From GCA-2733415 sp964276095 (GTDB taxonomy: Bacteria; Bacteroidota; Bacteroidia; Flavobacteriales; Flavobacteriaceae), in NCBI GenBank assembly GCA_964276095.1, contig CAXYDR010000003.1:992001-1056000 (forward strand): 64,000 nt of DNA, read 5' to 3'. Positions within the stretch are counted from its first letter, which is position 1; each line of letters begins with the position of its first letter. Shown here piece after piece: positions 17,226-25,011 of this stretch. Both the position numbers and the translations under genes were made by a program. The notes under the pieces are model-generated. The model was not told where the DNA came from. It ran no database searches and saw only the letters and a list, made by a program, of their open reading frames with translations.

Positions 17226-20096
17226 TTAAAAACCTAAACCAACAGTACTGGTGTTAATATTGTTATTTTTAAAATGAAGCTCACGAGCTTTTATTTGTTC
17301 TTCAGTAAAATTAACTTCTATATAAAAAACCTCTTGAGTTTTATTGTCAATGGTCATGTTTTTACGCTGTTTCCCCTCACTATTAATGGCTATTCTATCA
17401 ATAGGGTTAAACTTATGCTCCTTGAGATCACACCATGCTTTTAAGCTCTTTCTGAATTTATTTGCATTTATAGGGTACTTTCCTATAAACTCTTTATAGT
17501 CATTGTACATATAAGGGCGCGAAGTATATGTATTTAATTTATCCGACAACACATTAAAATAATTGTCTGCCCAGTCTGAGAAATTTTCGCCAGCAACACG
17601 TAATAAATTACGTTTTACTACATTTTCCATAGGTGGTTCTACTTTTTCTTTTTGACCTAAATAAAATTGAATACATTGAGCAACAAAATTGTAAAAATCG
17701 TTCCAATCCTCTTTCGTAAAATCATCAAATAGTAAACCATCAAAATCATCAGATACCTTTCTATGCTCTAAGTATTCGCCATTAGTATTGTAATGATAAT
17801 AGTCAGAAAACACCGTAAATAACAACCTACGCATTGTACTACCGCTTAAATCTTTTAATTGAAAATTTGAGGTTGCAGCAATCTTTGGACTATCAATAAA
17901 AGGAAGTTCAAAACTTGACTTAAAAAGTGGCCGAATAGTCATTGAACCAGTTACCCCTGAATAAAACATATCAAGCTTAAAAAAGAATCCTGCATCGTCA
18001 ATAATTATAGCATCATGTTTTTTACTCACATCGGCCAAGTTGTGCTTATCTTCTAAAACTTCTTTTTTTCGTCCCTCTAAATACTTAACTGTTTTATAAA
18101 CCTTTTGTACTGCATCATTCCACATTATAGATTTACCACTACCTCCGTTACTGTCTTCTACATCACTAATTCTATTATCCATTCCAAAACAGAAATAGGA
18201 ATTATCTTTTGATTTATGACGATGTAAGAAATACCCAAAAGCATATATTTTATTAGCTAAATGTTGTTGTTGCTCCTGTTGTTGCTCTGTTGGTAAATTA
18301 GCTCCTTTTATGTTGAATTGATTAGCCTTGAAGTATTTGTTTTTAGCTTCTAAATCATCTTGAAATGGTTTTTCTAAATCGTCCCTCCAATGTACTCGAG
18401 AGGTATTTATCATGTAATTAAAAAACTTATTGTTAGTTTTCAGCACATCAATTGTACATTTTACGGGGTCTTTAGTATTTTCTTTTGGTAAAACATTTAT
18501 CTTAAAATGAGGTTCTTGTATTTTTACACTATGCTCCAAAATTTTGTCCTCCCAAACCATTTTTTTGGTATCTGAAGTATCAATTTTTATAATTTCATTA
18601 GGAGTTATTTTCCAAGAGCAATTTTCAAAAAACATGTATTGACTGTCCTTTGTAGCATCTTTAAAATCAAGCTCAATAGGTTCTAATTGACTTAACTGTT
18701 TTTCTGATAATTTAGTAGTATCAAAAATTAAATTTCGTAAATCTGTTGGCTTGTTAGTTTGTAATAAAAACTTATTTATATAGTCTTTCATTTCTACATG
18801 AGTAACTTTTTTGACTATGTTATCAGTGATTTTCACGAAAGAAAAACCATCCTTTGCAGTTAAATCGTCAATCTTGTAAAAACCTTGATGTTTCAAGTAA
18901 TGAAAGGCGTGAGCGCTATTAAACTTATATTTCCAAGTGTCCTTTACCTTGTATGAATCCCAAAATTGAAACGGTAAAGCAGATTTAACCAGGTTATTAA
19001 ATTGTGTGTTGATTTGTTCCGGTTCATTTTTACGATAATACTTAGTTATGTAGTCTTTTGCATCTTTGCAAAAATTACCTCTATCGTCTTTTAATAGCCT
19101 TAGTTTTTCGGGCAACCATATGTGTTTTATATCTAAAAATTTGTTACCTAATTTAACCGCTTGTTTTATTCCAGCTTCATCAATATCGGGCAAATAACAG
19201 ATGTTTTTTGCATCCTTTTTTAACTCTTGATACTCTTTCCAAGTTAATTGCTCACTTTCACTATTGAGCCAAATTACAGTATTATCAGAGTTTAAACTAG
19301 CAACATTTAAGCCATCAGAACCACCCGAAACAACTATAATATTGTCAAGCTTGATATCTTCATCTTTCTTTTTTTCATCGTCGTTATTGTTGCGCTTATC
19401 AAGTACACGTTGTTCCACTAAATCCAATCCAAAAATGAATCGTGTTAGTTTTTTACCAAAGAACCTAAAACGTGGAGCTTTATCTTCTTTTGATGCAAAT
19501 GGCTCATAAATTTTATGCCATGACCCATTGTCAAAACCATAAATAGGATAGTTTTCTGTTGGTTTTTTGGTTAATTGCGTGAGTACTCCAGTTGATTTAT
19601 GAACGAAATAAGTTACTACCTCTTCAATGTACTTGAAATTGTATTTATCACAATCAGATTGAGTAACCTTTACACCAATGGTTTTTAATGCTTTCTCGGG
19701 GATTTCATCAGCATATATAATTTTATAGTCGGTTACTGTTGCTGTTGTTGGTGCTGTTGAAAATTCTACTGTTGGTTTGTGATTAGGTGGTGTATAGTCT
19801 GCAATATTATAATGTAACGCCAATTTTTGACAAGCTTCAGAAAAATCAATCCCATCTAATTTCATTGTTAAATCAATAGGGTTTAGCGTTCCACTATCGC
19901 CCCAGTCCTTAATACACCAAACGTCTTGCTTTTTAGAATACCAAAGGTTTGCAGAAGCTGTTTTGTCGCCGTCCCTAACCTTAAAATGACGATTAGTACC
20001 TACCACCTCAGAAGCCTTTGGAAAGTAACTTAAAATGATATCTAGTCCTTTATCAGAAACATCAAATATTTTTGATTTATCGTAAGCGTATGACAT
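17226..20096 (-). CDS. Primase-helicase: zinc-less CHC2-like, Toprim-like and SF3/D5-like helicase domains
   Basis: 956 residues. Residues 30-100 resemble a primase N-terminal (CHC2-like) domain without the zinc cysteines (HFKVRDGDKTASANLWYSKK, then a WGDSGTLNPIDL segment). A Toprim-like region follows (about 252-330: VVSGGSDGLN and YLPDIDEAG, giving Glu/Asp-type metal ligands). The C-terminal half is an SF3 helicase: Walker A GGSGKS (651-656), Walker B IIIDDAG (697-703), motif C KIAATSNFQ (738-746) and Arg finger R756/R757. SF3 primase-helicases start and drive replication of phages and satellites. Two linkers (about 105-123, Thr/Pro rich, and 601-616, Gln rich) are encoded by TGTTGGT-type sequence. 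It is the island's likely replication initiator. Confidence 0.85.
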   Translation of the reverse strand: MSYAYDKSKIFDVSDKGLDIILSYFPKASEVVGTNRHFKVRDGDKTASANLWYSKKQDVWCIKDWGDSGTLNPIDLTMKLDGIDFSEACQKLALHYNIADYTPPNHKPTVEFSTAPTTATVTDYKIIYADEIPEKALKTIGVKVTQSDCDKYNFKYIEEVVTYFVHKSTGVLTQLTKKPTENYPIYGFDNGSWHKIYEPFASKEDKAPRFRFFGKKLTRFIFGLDLVEQRVLDKRNNNDDEKKKDEDIKLDNIIVVSGGSDGLNVASLNSDNTVIWLNSESEQLTWKEYQELKKDAKNICYLPDIDEAGIKQAVKLGNKFLDIKHIWLPEKLRLLKDDRGNFCKDAKDYITKYYRKNEPEQINTQFNNLVKSALPFQFWDSYKVKDTWKYKFNSAHAFHYLKHQGFYKIDDLTAKDGFSFVKITDNIVKKVTHVEMKDYINKFLLQTNKPTDLRNLIFDTTKLSEKQLSQLEPIELDFKDATKDSQYMFFENCSWKITPNEIIKIDTSDTKKMVWEDKILEHSVKIQEPHFKINVLPKENTKDPVKCTIDVLKTNNKFFNYMINTSRVHWRDDLEKPFQDDLEAKNKYFKANQFNIKGANLPTEQQQEQQQHLANKIYAFGYFLHRHKSKDNSYFCFGMDNRISDVEDSNGGSGKSIMWNDAVQKVYKTVKYLEGRKKEVLEDKHNLADVSKKHDAIIIDDAGFFFKLDMFYSGVTGSMTIRPLFKSSFELPFIDSPKIAATSNFQLKDLSGSTMRRLLFTVFSDYYHYNTNGEYLEHRKVSDDFDGLLFDDFTKEDWNDFYNFVAQCIQFYLGQKEKVEPPMENVVKRNLLRVAGENFSDWADNYFNVLSDKLNTYTSRPYMYNDYKEFIGKYPINANKFRKSLKAWCDLKEHKFNPIDRIAINSEGKQRKNMTIDNKTQEVFYIEVNFTEEQIKARELHFKNNNINTSTVGLGF

Positions 20097-20131
20097 TTTT
20101 TTGGTGTTATAGCAACTAACAGTTTATTTAC

Positions 20132-20290
20132 TGTTGGCTGTTGTTGGTTCGTGTTGGTCCTTGTTGGTTCGTGTTGGTATCAAGTAATCAAAAAAAAACT
20201 TTAACCCCTGTAAACAAAGGGCTTAACCATGTATCTAATGCTGTTGGTTGGCTGTTGGTCTTTGTTGGTCTTTGTTGGTCTTTGTTGGTT
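20132..20290. repeat. TGTTGGT iteron module 4
   Basis: Five TGTTGG units (20132-20178) precede a core (about 20179-20241) with CCCCTGTAAACAAAGGG. Five further units (20242-20290) follow, three of them in a perfect 10-nt tandem TCTTTGTTGG. This fills the whole gap between the primase-helicase gene and the upstream 109-residue gene. Confidence 0.75.
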
Positions 20291-20618
20291 ATTGAATATT
20301 TAAACCATGCTCTTTTAACAACATATCTAATTTTAGTTTGCTTTTTTTAAACATTTTTTCAGCTTTTTCAAGAACTAAGTCTATCTCTGGTTTAGATGCT
20401 CTTTTTTTTATTTCATCTAATTCCGTTTTTAATAAATAGGTTTCTTCATCAACAGCTAAACGCTTTCTTTCAAACCTTTGCATTATTTTATTTTGTACGC
20501 TTTTTTCAAAACCCTTTAAATATAGAGGTGTCTCTTTTTTAACTGTCTTGCTGATAGCCAATGAACCAACTTGGAAAAAGCTGTTGTTTGCAGTTCTATT
20601 TATTTCGAATCCTAACAT
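20289..20618 (-). CDS. Small helical island protein
   Basis: 109 residues, strongly helical and charged, with a probable coiled coil over residues 40-100 (IMQRFERKRLAVDEETYLLK, then LDEIKKRASKPEIDLVLEKAE). Not recognised. It is separated by 4 nt from the upstream gene in a tight operon of four small genes, and by iteron module 4 from the primase gene downstream. Confidence 0.6.
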   Translation of the reverse strand: MLGFEINRTANNSFFQVGSLAISKTVKKETPLYLKGFEKSVQNKIMQRFERKRLAVDEETYLLKTELDEIKKRASKPEIDLVLEKAEKMFKKSKLKLDMLLKEHGLNIQ

Positions 20619-20622
20619 AGCC

Positions 20623-20889
20623 TTAATTGTTTTGATAATGATTTAATATGTCTTTTTCAGCAAAAGCATAATTATTTATGAACCTATATTTTAAAACTTT
20701 TCTTGTTTTTTTTATAGCGGATATTTCTTGTTTTTTCCTTGTTTCAATAGTTAATAGTAATTGAAATCTCTTTTTATTTTGAGCATCAATACGCTCTTGA
20801 AACTGGTTATAAATAATAAATCGTTCTTCCCTTGTGTATTGCTCTTTAGATTCTTTAAAAACCAAGAAATCAGATAAAATACTATTCAT
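20623..20889 (-). CDS. Small island protein, probable paralogue of the 20894 gene
   Basis: 88 residues, basic and helical. Its N-terminal segment (residues about 7-38: FLVFKESKEQYTREERFIIY, then FQERIDAQNKKR) lines up by eye with that of the adjacent 20894 product (VLEFEKNWYKYSKEEQKTII, then FRSQINNVNKR), which points to tandem duplication. The shared pattern is F-K/E-x6-Y-x-x-E-E-x-x-x-I-x-x-x-F. No known family. The gaps to both neighbours are 4 nt. Confidence 0.6.
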   Translation of the reverse strand: MNSILSDFLVFKESKEQYTREERFIIYNQFQERIDAQNKKRFQLLLTIETRKKQEISAIKKTRKVLKYRFINNYAFAEKDILNHYQNN

Positions 20890-20893
20890 AATT

Positions 20894-21130
20894 TTAGTTG
20901 TTTATATGATTAGACGAAAAGTAATTGTTAGCCATTGCTTGCGTGTTTATTGCACGTAACGAGGTGTTTCTTGTTGGTGCTTTAATTTCTGCAGTAGCGA
21001 AAGGGTAGCTTATCCGTTTATTTACATTGTTGATTTGACTTCGAAAAGAAGCTATTATTGTTTTTTGTTCTTCTTTGCTGTACTTGTACCAATTTTTTTC
21101 AAACTCCAGTACTTTTAAAAAAATGCTCAT
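20894..21130 (-). CDS. Small island protein, probable paralogue of the 20623 gene
   Basis: 78 residues. Residues 6-37 resemble the 20623 product. The C-terminal half contains APTRNTSLRAINTQAMANNY and looks unstructured. Not recognised. It lies 4 nt from the next gene in the same tight leftward operon. Confidence 0.55.
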   Translation of the reverse strand: MSIFLKVLEFEKNWYKYSKEEQKTIIASFRSQINNVNKRISYPFATAEIKAPTRNTSLRAINTQAMANNYFSSNHINN

Positions 21131-21134
21131 ACCC

Positions 21135-21401
21135 TTAGTTTTTAAATAATTCTTTACGTTCCTCTTGCTCTTTTTCTTGCTTTTCCTTTAATAACTTATA
21201 TAGTTTTTCAATTTCTTTCACATGTAACTTATTAGAAGTGTGCTTAGTAAACATTGCTCTTATAGAATTTTCAGAATATGGCATACTATCTGCATTAAGA
21301 AAACCACGTTTATTAAAATACGTTAAGATTGTTTTTGCGTATCCCCAGCCAAAAACTTTTTTCATTACGTTTTGCTCTGATTTTGAGAAATTATTTTTCA
21401 T
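21135..21401 (-). CDS. First gene of the leftward operon, small possible DNA-binding protein
   Basis: 89 residues from ATG 21401 (MKNNFSKSEQNVMKKVFGWG); a GTG at 21425 in frame is an alternative. Residues 10-60 (a helix, a short turn at RGFLNADSMPYSENSIRAMF and a further helix with basic residues) could form a helix-turn-helix, and the C-terminus is a Lys/Glu-rich coiled coil. As the gene immediately behind the repressor-controlled promoter it occupies the position of cro or an anti-repressor in phages, but that role is inferred from place only. Confidence 0.5.
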   Translation of the reverse strand: MKNNFSKSEQNVMKKVFGWGYAKTILTYFNKRGFLNADSMPYSENSIRAMFTKHTSNKLHVKEIEKLYKLLKEKQEKEQEERKELFKN

Positions 21402-21457
21402 TATATTGCAATTCTTTTTAATCACGTTTCGTTTACAAATTGTTCACGATTCTGTCA

Positions 21458-21489
21458 CAAATATAGTAGATATGTTTCTACTAAAACAA
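21458..21489 (-). promoter_or_regulatory. Repressor-controlled early promoter of the replication operon
   Basis: On the minus strand a -33 TTG (21489 to 21487) and a -7 TATATTTG (21465 to 21458) are separated by 21 nt. Between them lies a perfect 7-bp inverted repeat TAGTAGA-6nt-TCTACTA (21464-21483), a natural operator for the divergently encoded CI-like protein. A plus-strand TATGTTTC at 21471-21478 in the same spot may be the repressor gene's own -7 box. Confidence 0.6.
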
Positions 21490-21510
21490 ATAAACAATAG
21501 CTTTTTTTCT

Positions 21511-21921
21511 ATGATTCGAAAAAGAATACTACAATATCTTGATTTAAAAGGGATTAGTAAATACAAGTTTTACAAAGACAATGACGTTTCTAATGGATTT
21601 TTAGATAAAGAAGGGAGTATACGCTCAGATATATGCGAGAAAATAAGCTATCAATACGAAGATATTAATCTAACTTGGTTAATTACTGGTAAAGGCGAAA
21701 TGTTACTGGAAAACCAACAATCACCAACAGATACCAACAGTGTAATAAGTACGGATGCAAAATTTGAAGATTTACTAGTAGATTTATTGAGTAGTCCTAA
21801 AGCTAAAAAAGTAATTAATCACTTAATTACTGAACGCTTAAACCCAGTAATAGACAATCTTGAGGCTATAGATGCGTATTTAGCACAACAGGCACTAGAT
21901 AAATTAAAAGGAGAGGAATAA
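21511..21921 (+). CDS. CI-like phage repressor
   Basis: 136 residues from ATG 21511. The N-terminal helix-turn-helix (MIRKRILQYLDLKGISKYKF, then VSNGFLDKEGSIRSDICEKI, then LTWLITGKGEML) is the typical CI/XRE-like domain of Bacteroidota temperate phages. It lacks a LexA-type peptidase domain; the C-terminal 70 residues are helical and probably oligomerise. It is encoded divergently from the replication operon with a palindrome between, so it is the likely master repressor. The segment coding ENQQSPTDTNSV contains three CCAACA units next to one GTGTAAT, bringing both island repeat families inside the gene. Confidence 0.8.
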   Translation: MIRKRILQYLDLKGISKYKFYKDNDVSNGFLDKEGSIRSDICEKISYQYEDINLTWLITGKGEMLLENQQSPTDTNSVISTDAKFEDLLVDLLSSPKAKKVINHLITERLNPVIDNLEAIDAYLAQQALDKLKGEE

Positions 21922-21972
21922 CGAGTTACTTTTGTAGTGTTATATAAGCATAGGTAGTGTTATCTGTATTTT

Positions 21973-22686
21973 TCAGAGCCATGAATCACTTATTTCCGAC
22001 ATCTTTATGACGAACTTTAGATTATGCTTATCCCTTAGTAATTCAATCACTTCATGTAGACCAGATTCAAAAGCAAATGGAGATAGATATACTTCTTCGA
22101 TAAGTTCATTTAAATCAACGTTAATATTTTTAAATCTTAAATTCTCACCATCTTTCAGTTTGGTGAGACATCTTACTTCTTTTTCAAAATTGTAGTGAAT
22201 ATTCTTCGTAAGTAACGTCGAAAAATTACCGAAATCATATTCAGGCTTTTTACTATCAAAATAAGATACTTCGCCTATGTAGATTTCTTCATTCGTGTTG
22301 TGAAAACAACGTTTAAGTTTATTAAAGTCTGTTTTAATAGCAATACCGAGTTTATCCTTAGCATACATTTTCCACAAAGCGAAAGACTCATTTTCAGCAG
22401 CACTCCATGAAGAAATTAAGATTTTGCTAATTGAATACTTTTCAAAGAAGCTTCTATAAACCTCTACGAAATTATCATTTCTACCATTTTTCTTTTCATG
22501 AGCCTTCATGTATTGATAAACTTCATCAGGCATTTTACCTTCGTAGTTGTCACCAAGCAATTCCACAGATGGAAAAAAGATGCTGGATGAATTGATGATT
22601 TTCAAAAATTTCCATAAATCCATATATCTCCAAAGTGGTAAATCTTTGATTCCATCTATTTTTAAACCCTCATTATTTATATACAT
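21973..22686 (-). CDS. DUF2971 family protein (island cargo)
   Basis: 237 residues from ATG 22686 (MYINNEGLKIDGIKDLPLWR); the frame extends to 22755 but those residues look unconserved. The pattern LPLWRYMDLWKFLKIINSS, then LLGDNYEGKMP, SSWSAAENESFALWKMYA, and the GIAIKTDF strand is that of DUF2971, a family of unknown function that often occurs with mobile elements and defence genes. It is encoded on the strand opposite the repressor, converging with it. A TATATTTA-like box just upstream of 22686 supports the chosen start. Confidence 0.75.
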   Translation of the reverse strand: MYINNEGLKIDGIKDLPLWRYMDLWKFLKIINSSSIFFPSVELLGDNYEGKMPDEVYQYMKAHEKKNGRNDNFVEVYRSFFEKYSISKILISSWSAAENESFALWKMYAKDKLGIAIKTDFNKLKRCFHNTNEEIYIGEVSYFDSKKPEYDFGNFSTLLTKNIHYNFEKEVRCLTKLKDGENLRFKNINVDLNELIEEVYLSPFAFESGLHEVIELLRDKHNLKFVIKMSEISDSWL

Positions 22687-22836
22687 CTTATTGTAATTAT
22701 TGCCATTGTTAAATATATGGTTTTGTACGCATTGATGTACAGTTAAGTCTAACAAGTGTGAAAATTAATAAATAGTAATGAATAAATTATAAAATATGAT
22801 AAAGTATAAATTATATATATTGTTGGCAACCGTTTT

Positions 22837-23352
22837 TTATTGGGTTAGTGATTTTAGTAAATTAATTAAATATCCAAAAACTGACTCTTCAAAAACAACA
22901 CCTAGTATAAGTCCAGAAATTAATTTGTTTTCTGAAATAAGAGATAGAAATCTAGCTATAATTGTTTTTTTAATAGGCTTCTGTTTGTCGTATTTATTAA
23001 TATCTATATTAACATCTTTGTTTGATAACTCAGAGTCTTGAACAAATTGTCCAATTTGAGAATCGTAAATGTTGTTTGTAGTTGATTTGTCCTGAAGCTT
23101 ACTTATCTCAAACAAGAATTTACTACCCTCAAGCTTTATCTTACACTTAGGAACTGGCAATATTCTTGGTGGCTTATTGCTGACCCTTACACTCGTGCTA
23201 CTCTTGTAGTATATATAATTACTAGACTTTAATTCTGAAAGTTTTTGCTTAAGTAATGAGTTGTTTTCAGAAAGACTAGATACGTCAATCGGTTTTCCAT
23301 TATCATTTTCAGATAAGTGCTTTAGTATTTTATATTCTAGAGTCTTTTGCAT
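22837..23352 (-). CDS. Winged-helix-like protein with a C-terminal membrane segment (island cargo)
   Basis: 171 residues from ATG 23352; a TTG four codons upstream is less likely. Residues 1-60 (MQKTLEYKILKHLSENDNGK, then LKQKLSELKSSNYIYY) look like a winged helix, residues 85-120 contain a polar YDSQIGQFVQDSEL segment, and residues about 145-168 (LISGLILGVVFEESVFGYLI) are a membrane helix. The family is not recognised. A dispersed repeat begins 11 nt upstream. It sits between DUF2971 and the TIR gene, on the same strand as both. Confidence 0.6.
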   Translation of the reverse strand: MQKTLEYKILKHLSENDNGKPIDVSSLSENNSLLKQKLSELKSSNYIYYKSSTSVRVSNKPPRILPVPKCKIKLEGSKFLFEISKLQDKSTTNNIYDSQIGQFVQDSELSNKDVNIDINKYDKQKPIKKTIIARFLSLISENKLISGLILGVVFEESVFGYLINLLKSLTQ

Positions 23353-23362
23353 AATTGTTGCC

Positions 23363-23487
23363 AACGTTTAGCTATGAATTTTACGGGGCAGAAAATCCGC
23401 GGATTTTCGTGTCGGCACAAGCCATAAGCTTTTTGTTTTGTTTTTAATTTTGTCGTTTCATAAAAGCCAAATTAAAAGATTTGGCGG
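23363..23487. repeat. Dispersed intergenic repeat, copy A (inside the island)
   Basis: About 125 bp beginning AACGTTTAGCTATGAATTTT and containing CAGAAAATCCGCGGATTTTC, an imperfect palindrome. It closely matches 57430-57553, far outside the island, with only scattered substitutions and short indels. It lies between two cargo genes. Confidence 0.75.
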
Positions 23488-23512
23488 AAAAGTAAATATA
23501 TACAAACCGCTA

Positions 23513-24772
23513 TCAACTATGCTTTACACACGTTGTTAGTAACAATTCTTCTCTCTTTTTTTTCATAGTATACATTGTCTCAATAATTTTGTCCATTACT
23601 TCATTATTAGCAATTTTCTTTGCTTTTTCGTAATAAGGAATAGCTTTATCAAATTCGTTTAGTTCAATATCATAATAATTTCCCAAGTTTAAATAAGCAC
23701 TTGAAAAATCAGGATTATATTTAATTGCTGTTTCAAAATGATAAATAACTTTCTCTTTATCTTTAGTTGCTCTGTAAATATTTCCTAAATTATTGTTAGC
23801 ATCTTTATCGTAAGGTGATATTTTGAGGACTTTTAAATATTCTTTTTTAGACTTCTCAATTTTTCCAATTTTGCTATATGTTAGACCTAAATTTATTCGA
23901 GCAATTATTAAACTTGGTTTTAATTTTATTGCTTTTTTATAACAGCCAATTGCTTTCTTATTATTATCAAATTGAGAAGCATAAAGGAAACCTAAATTAT
24001 TCCAAGCATACGAATTTTCAGAATTTAAATTCAATGACTTTTCATAAAGTCTTTTTGCTTCTTCTTTCTTTTTAAGTTTATCCTTGATAAGAGCTTTAGT
24101 TGATAACGCTAAATAACTTTCTCCAAACTGTTCAATATGTTTGTCAATTGCAATTTCTTGAATATTATAGTTGTCAATTTGAGAAAGAGTTATTAAGTCT
24201 AAAATAAATGTAATATCTTCAAATCCTAGATATTCAATTATAGACTTATAGTTTTCTTCTTTTAATTCCTCTAATGTTGAAGTTTTTAAATCTCCAACAG
24301 TTTTAAGAAAATTGTCAATTGAAGAATAGATAGTTTCGTAGTTGTTTAAATCCGAATAAGAACCTAAAGAGCTTGTTATATCAATTTCCTTCAAATCGTT
24401 TTGAAGTTCTTCTTTTTTATTCTTCCAGTATTTTATATACTCAATCCTATCTTTCGCATTAAAAATTTTCGTGCCTTTAATTAGAATTGGAAGAATTTTT
24501 TCCTTGTGATTTTGTTCTTTTAAAATTTCTAAAGCCTCAAACATACAGTTCTCGGATTTAAGATAATCATCGCTTAAAAGAATTATTGCAAAATCTGCAT
24601 TTCTGATACTTTTCATATAATCAGAAATACTGTCTTTATACTTTAGGTCTATCGTATCTTTTTGTAGAGAAATTCCAATCTTATTAAAATCATTTTCAAT
24701 AATATTAGCTTGGTCTTTATTATTCCAAGAGTATGACAAAAAGATGGTTGGTGTTTTGATATTTTCTTTCAC
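23513..24772 (-). CDS. TIR-domain protein with TPR repeats (probable defence effector)
   Basis: 419 residues. The N-terminal TIR domain (about 8-130) shows TPTIFLSYSWNNKDQANIIE, then a box with DTIDLKYKDSISDYMKSI, RNADFAIILLSDDYLKSENC and a Glu in CMFEALEIL at the position of the catalytic Glu of NADase TIRs. At least five TPR units follow from about 205 to 405 (for example WNNLGFLYASQFDNNKKAIG, YLNLGNYYDIELNEFDKAIP). Bacterial TIR proteins commonly consume NAD+ after sensing infection. Here TPRs would be the sensor or scaffold. It is the cargo gene nearest the attR end. The function is inferred from domains. Confidence 0.8.
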   Translation of the reverse strand: MKENIKTPTIFLSYSWNNKDQANIIENDFNKIGISLQKDTIDLKYKDSISDYMKSIRNADFAIILLSDDYLKSENCMFEALEILKEQNHKEKILPILIKGTKIFNAKDRIEYIKYWKNKKEELQNDLKEIDITSSLGSYSDLNNYETIYSSIDNFLKTVGDLKTSTLEELKEENYKSIIEYLGFEDITFILDLITLSQIDNYNIQEIAIDKHIEQFGESYLALSTKALIKDKLKKKEEAKRLYEKSLNLNSENSYAWNNLGFLYASQFDNNKKAIGCYKKAIKLKPSLIIARINLGLTYSKIGKIEKSKKEYLKVLKISPYDKDANNNLGNIYRATKDKEKVIYHFETAIKYNPDFSSAYLNLGNYYDIELNEFDKAIPYYEKAKKIANNEVMDKIIETMYTMKKKREELLLTTCVKHS

Positions 24773-24911
24773 TTATTAATTAATAGTTACGATTTTCTTA
24801 TATAGAGTGAATGTAGTTAAAATATTCAAAAGCCTTACTTAATTATACGATGTTATTGATTATATCGAAGACAAAATAACCTAAAAAGCAGTTTTTTACG
24901 CTTAAAATCAA

Positions 24912-25011
24912 AAGTGTAATGAGAGTGTAATGGAAGTGTAATGAAAAGTGTAATTCTTGAAACCCCTACAAACACTAGCCTTACTCTACTTTATTACACT
25001 ATTACACTTTT
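24912..25011. repeat. Right GTGTAAT iteron module
   Basis: Four GTGTAAT copies in 40 bp (24914-24953) are followed by a core beginning at 24955 with GAAACCCCTACAAACACTAG and two inverted copies, TTACACTATTACAC, ending near 25008. The core resembles both the interior cores of the TGTTGGT modules and the attL-proximal terminator sequence (14077-14100). Confidence 0.7.

Noticed and set aside
22796..23041. 81-residue plus-strand ORF with two hydrophobic stretches
   Set aside because: It is antisense to the C-terminal membrane segment of the 22837 gene, which explains the hydrophobic pattern.
23363..23550. Integron attC-like site between cargo genes
   Set aside because: The left end CCAACGTTTAGC and the right end CACGTTGTTAG loosely recall attC core sites, but there is no clear imperfect-palindrome architecture, no integron integrase and the second copy lies in an ordinary intergenic gap.
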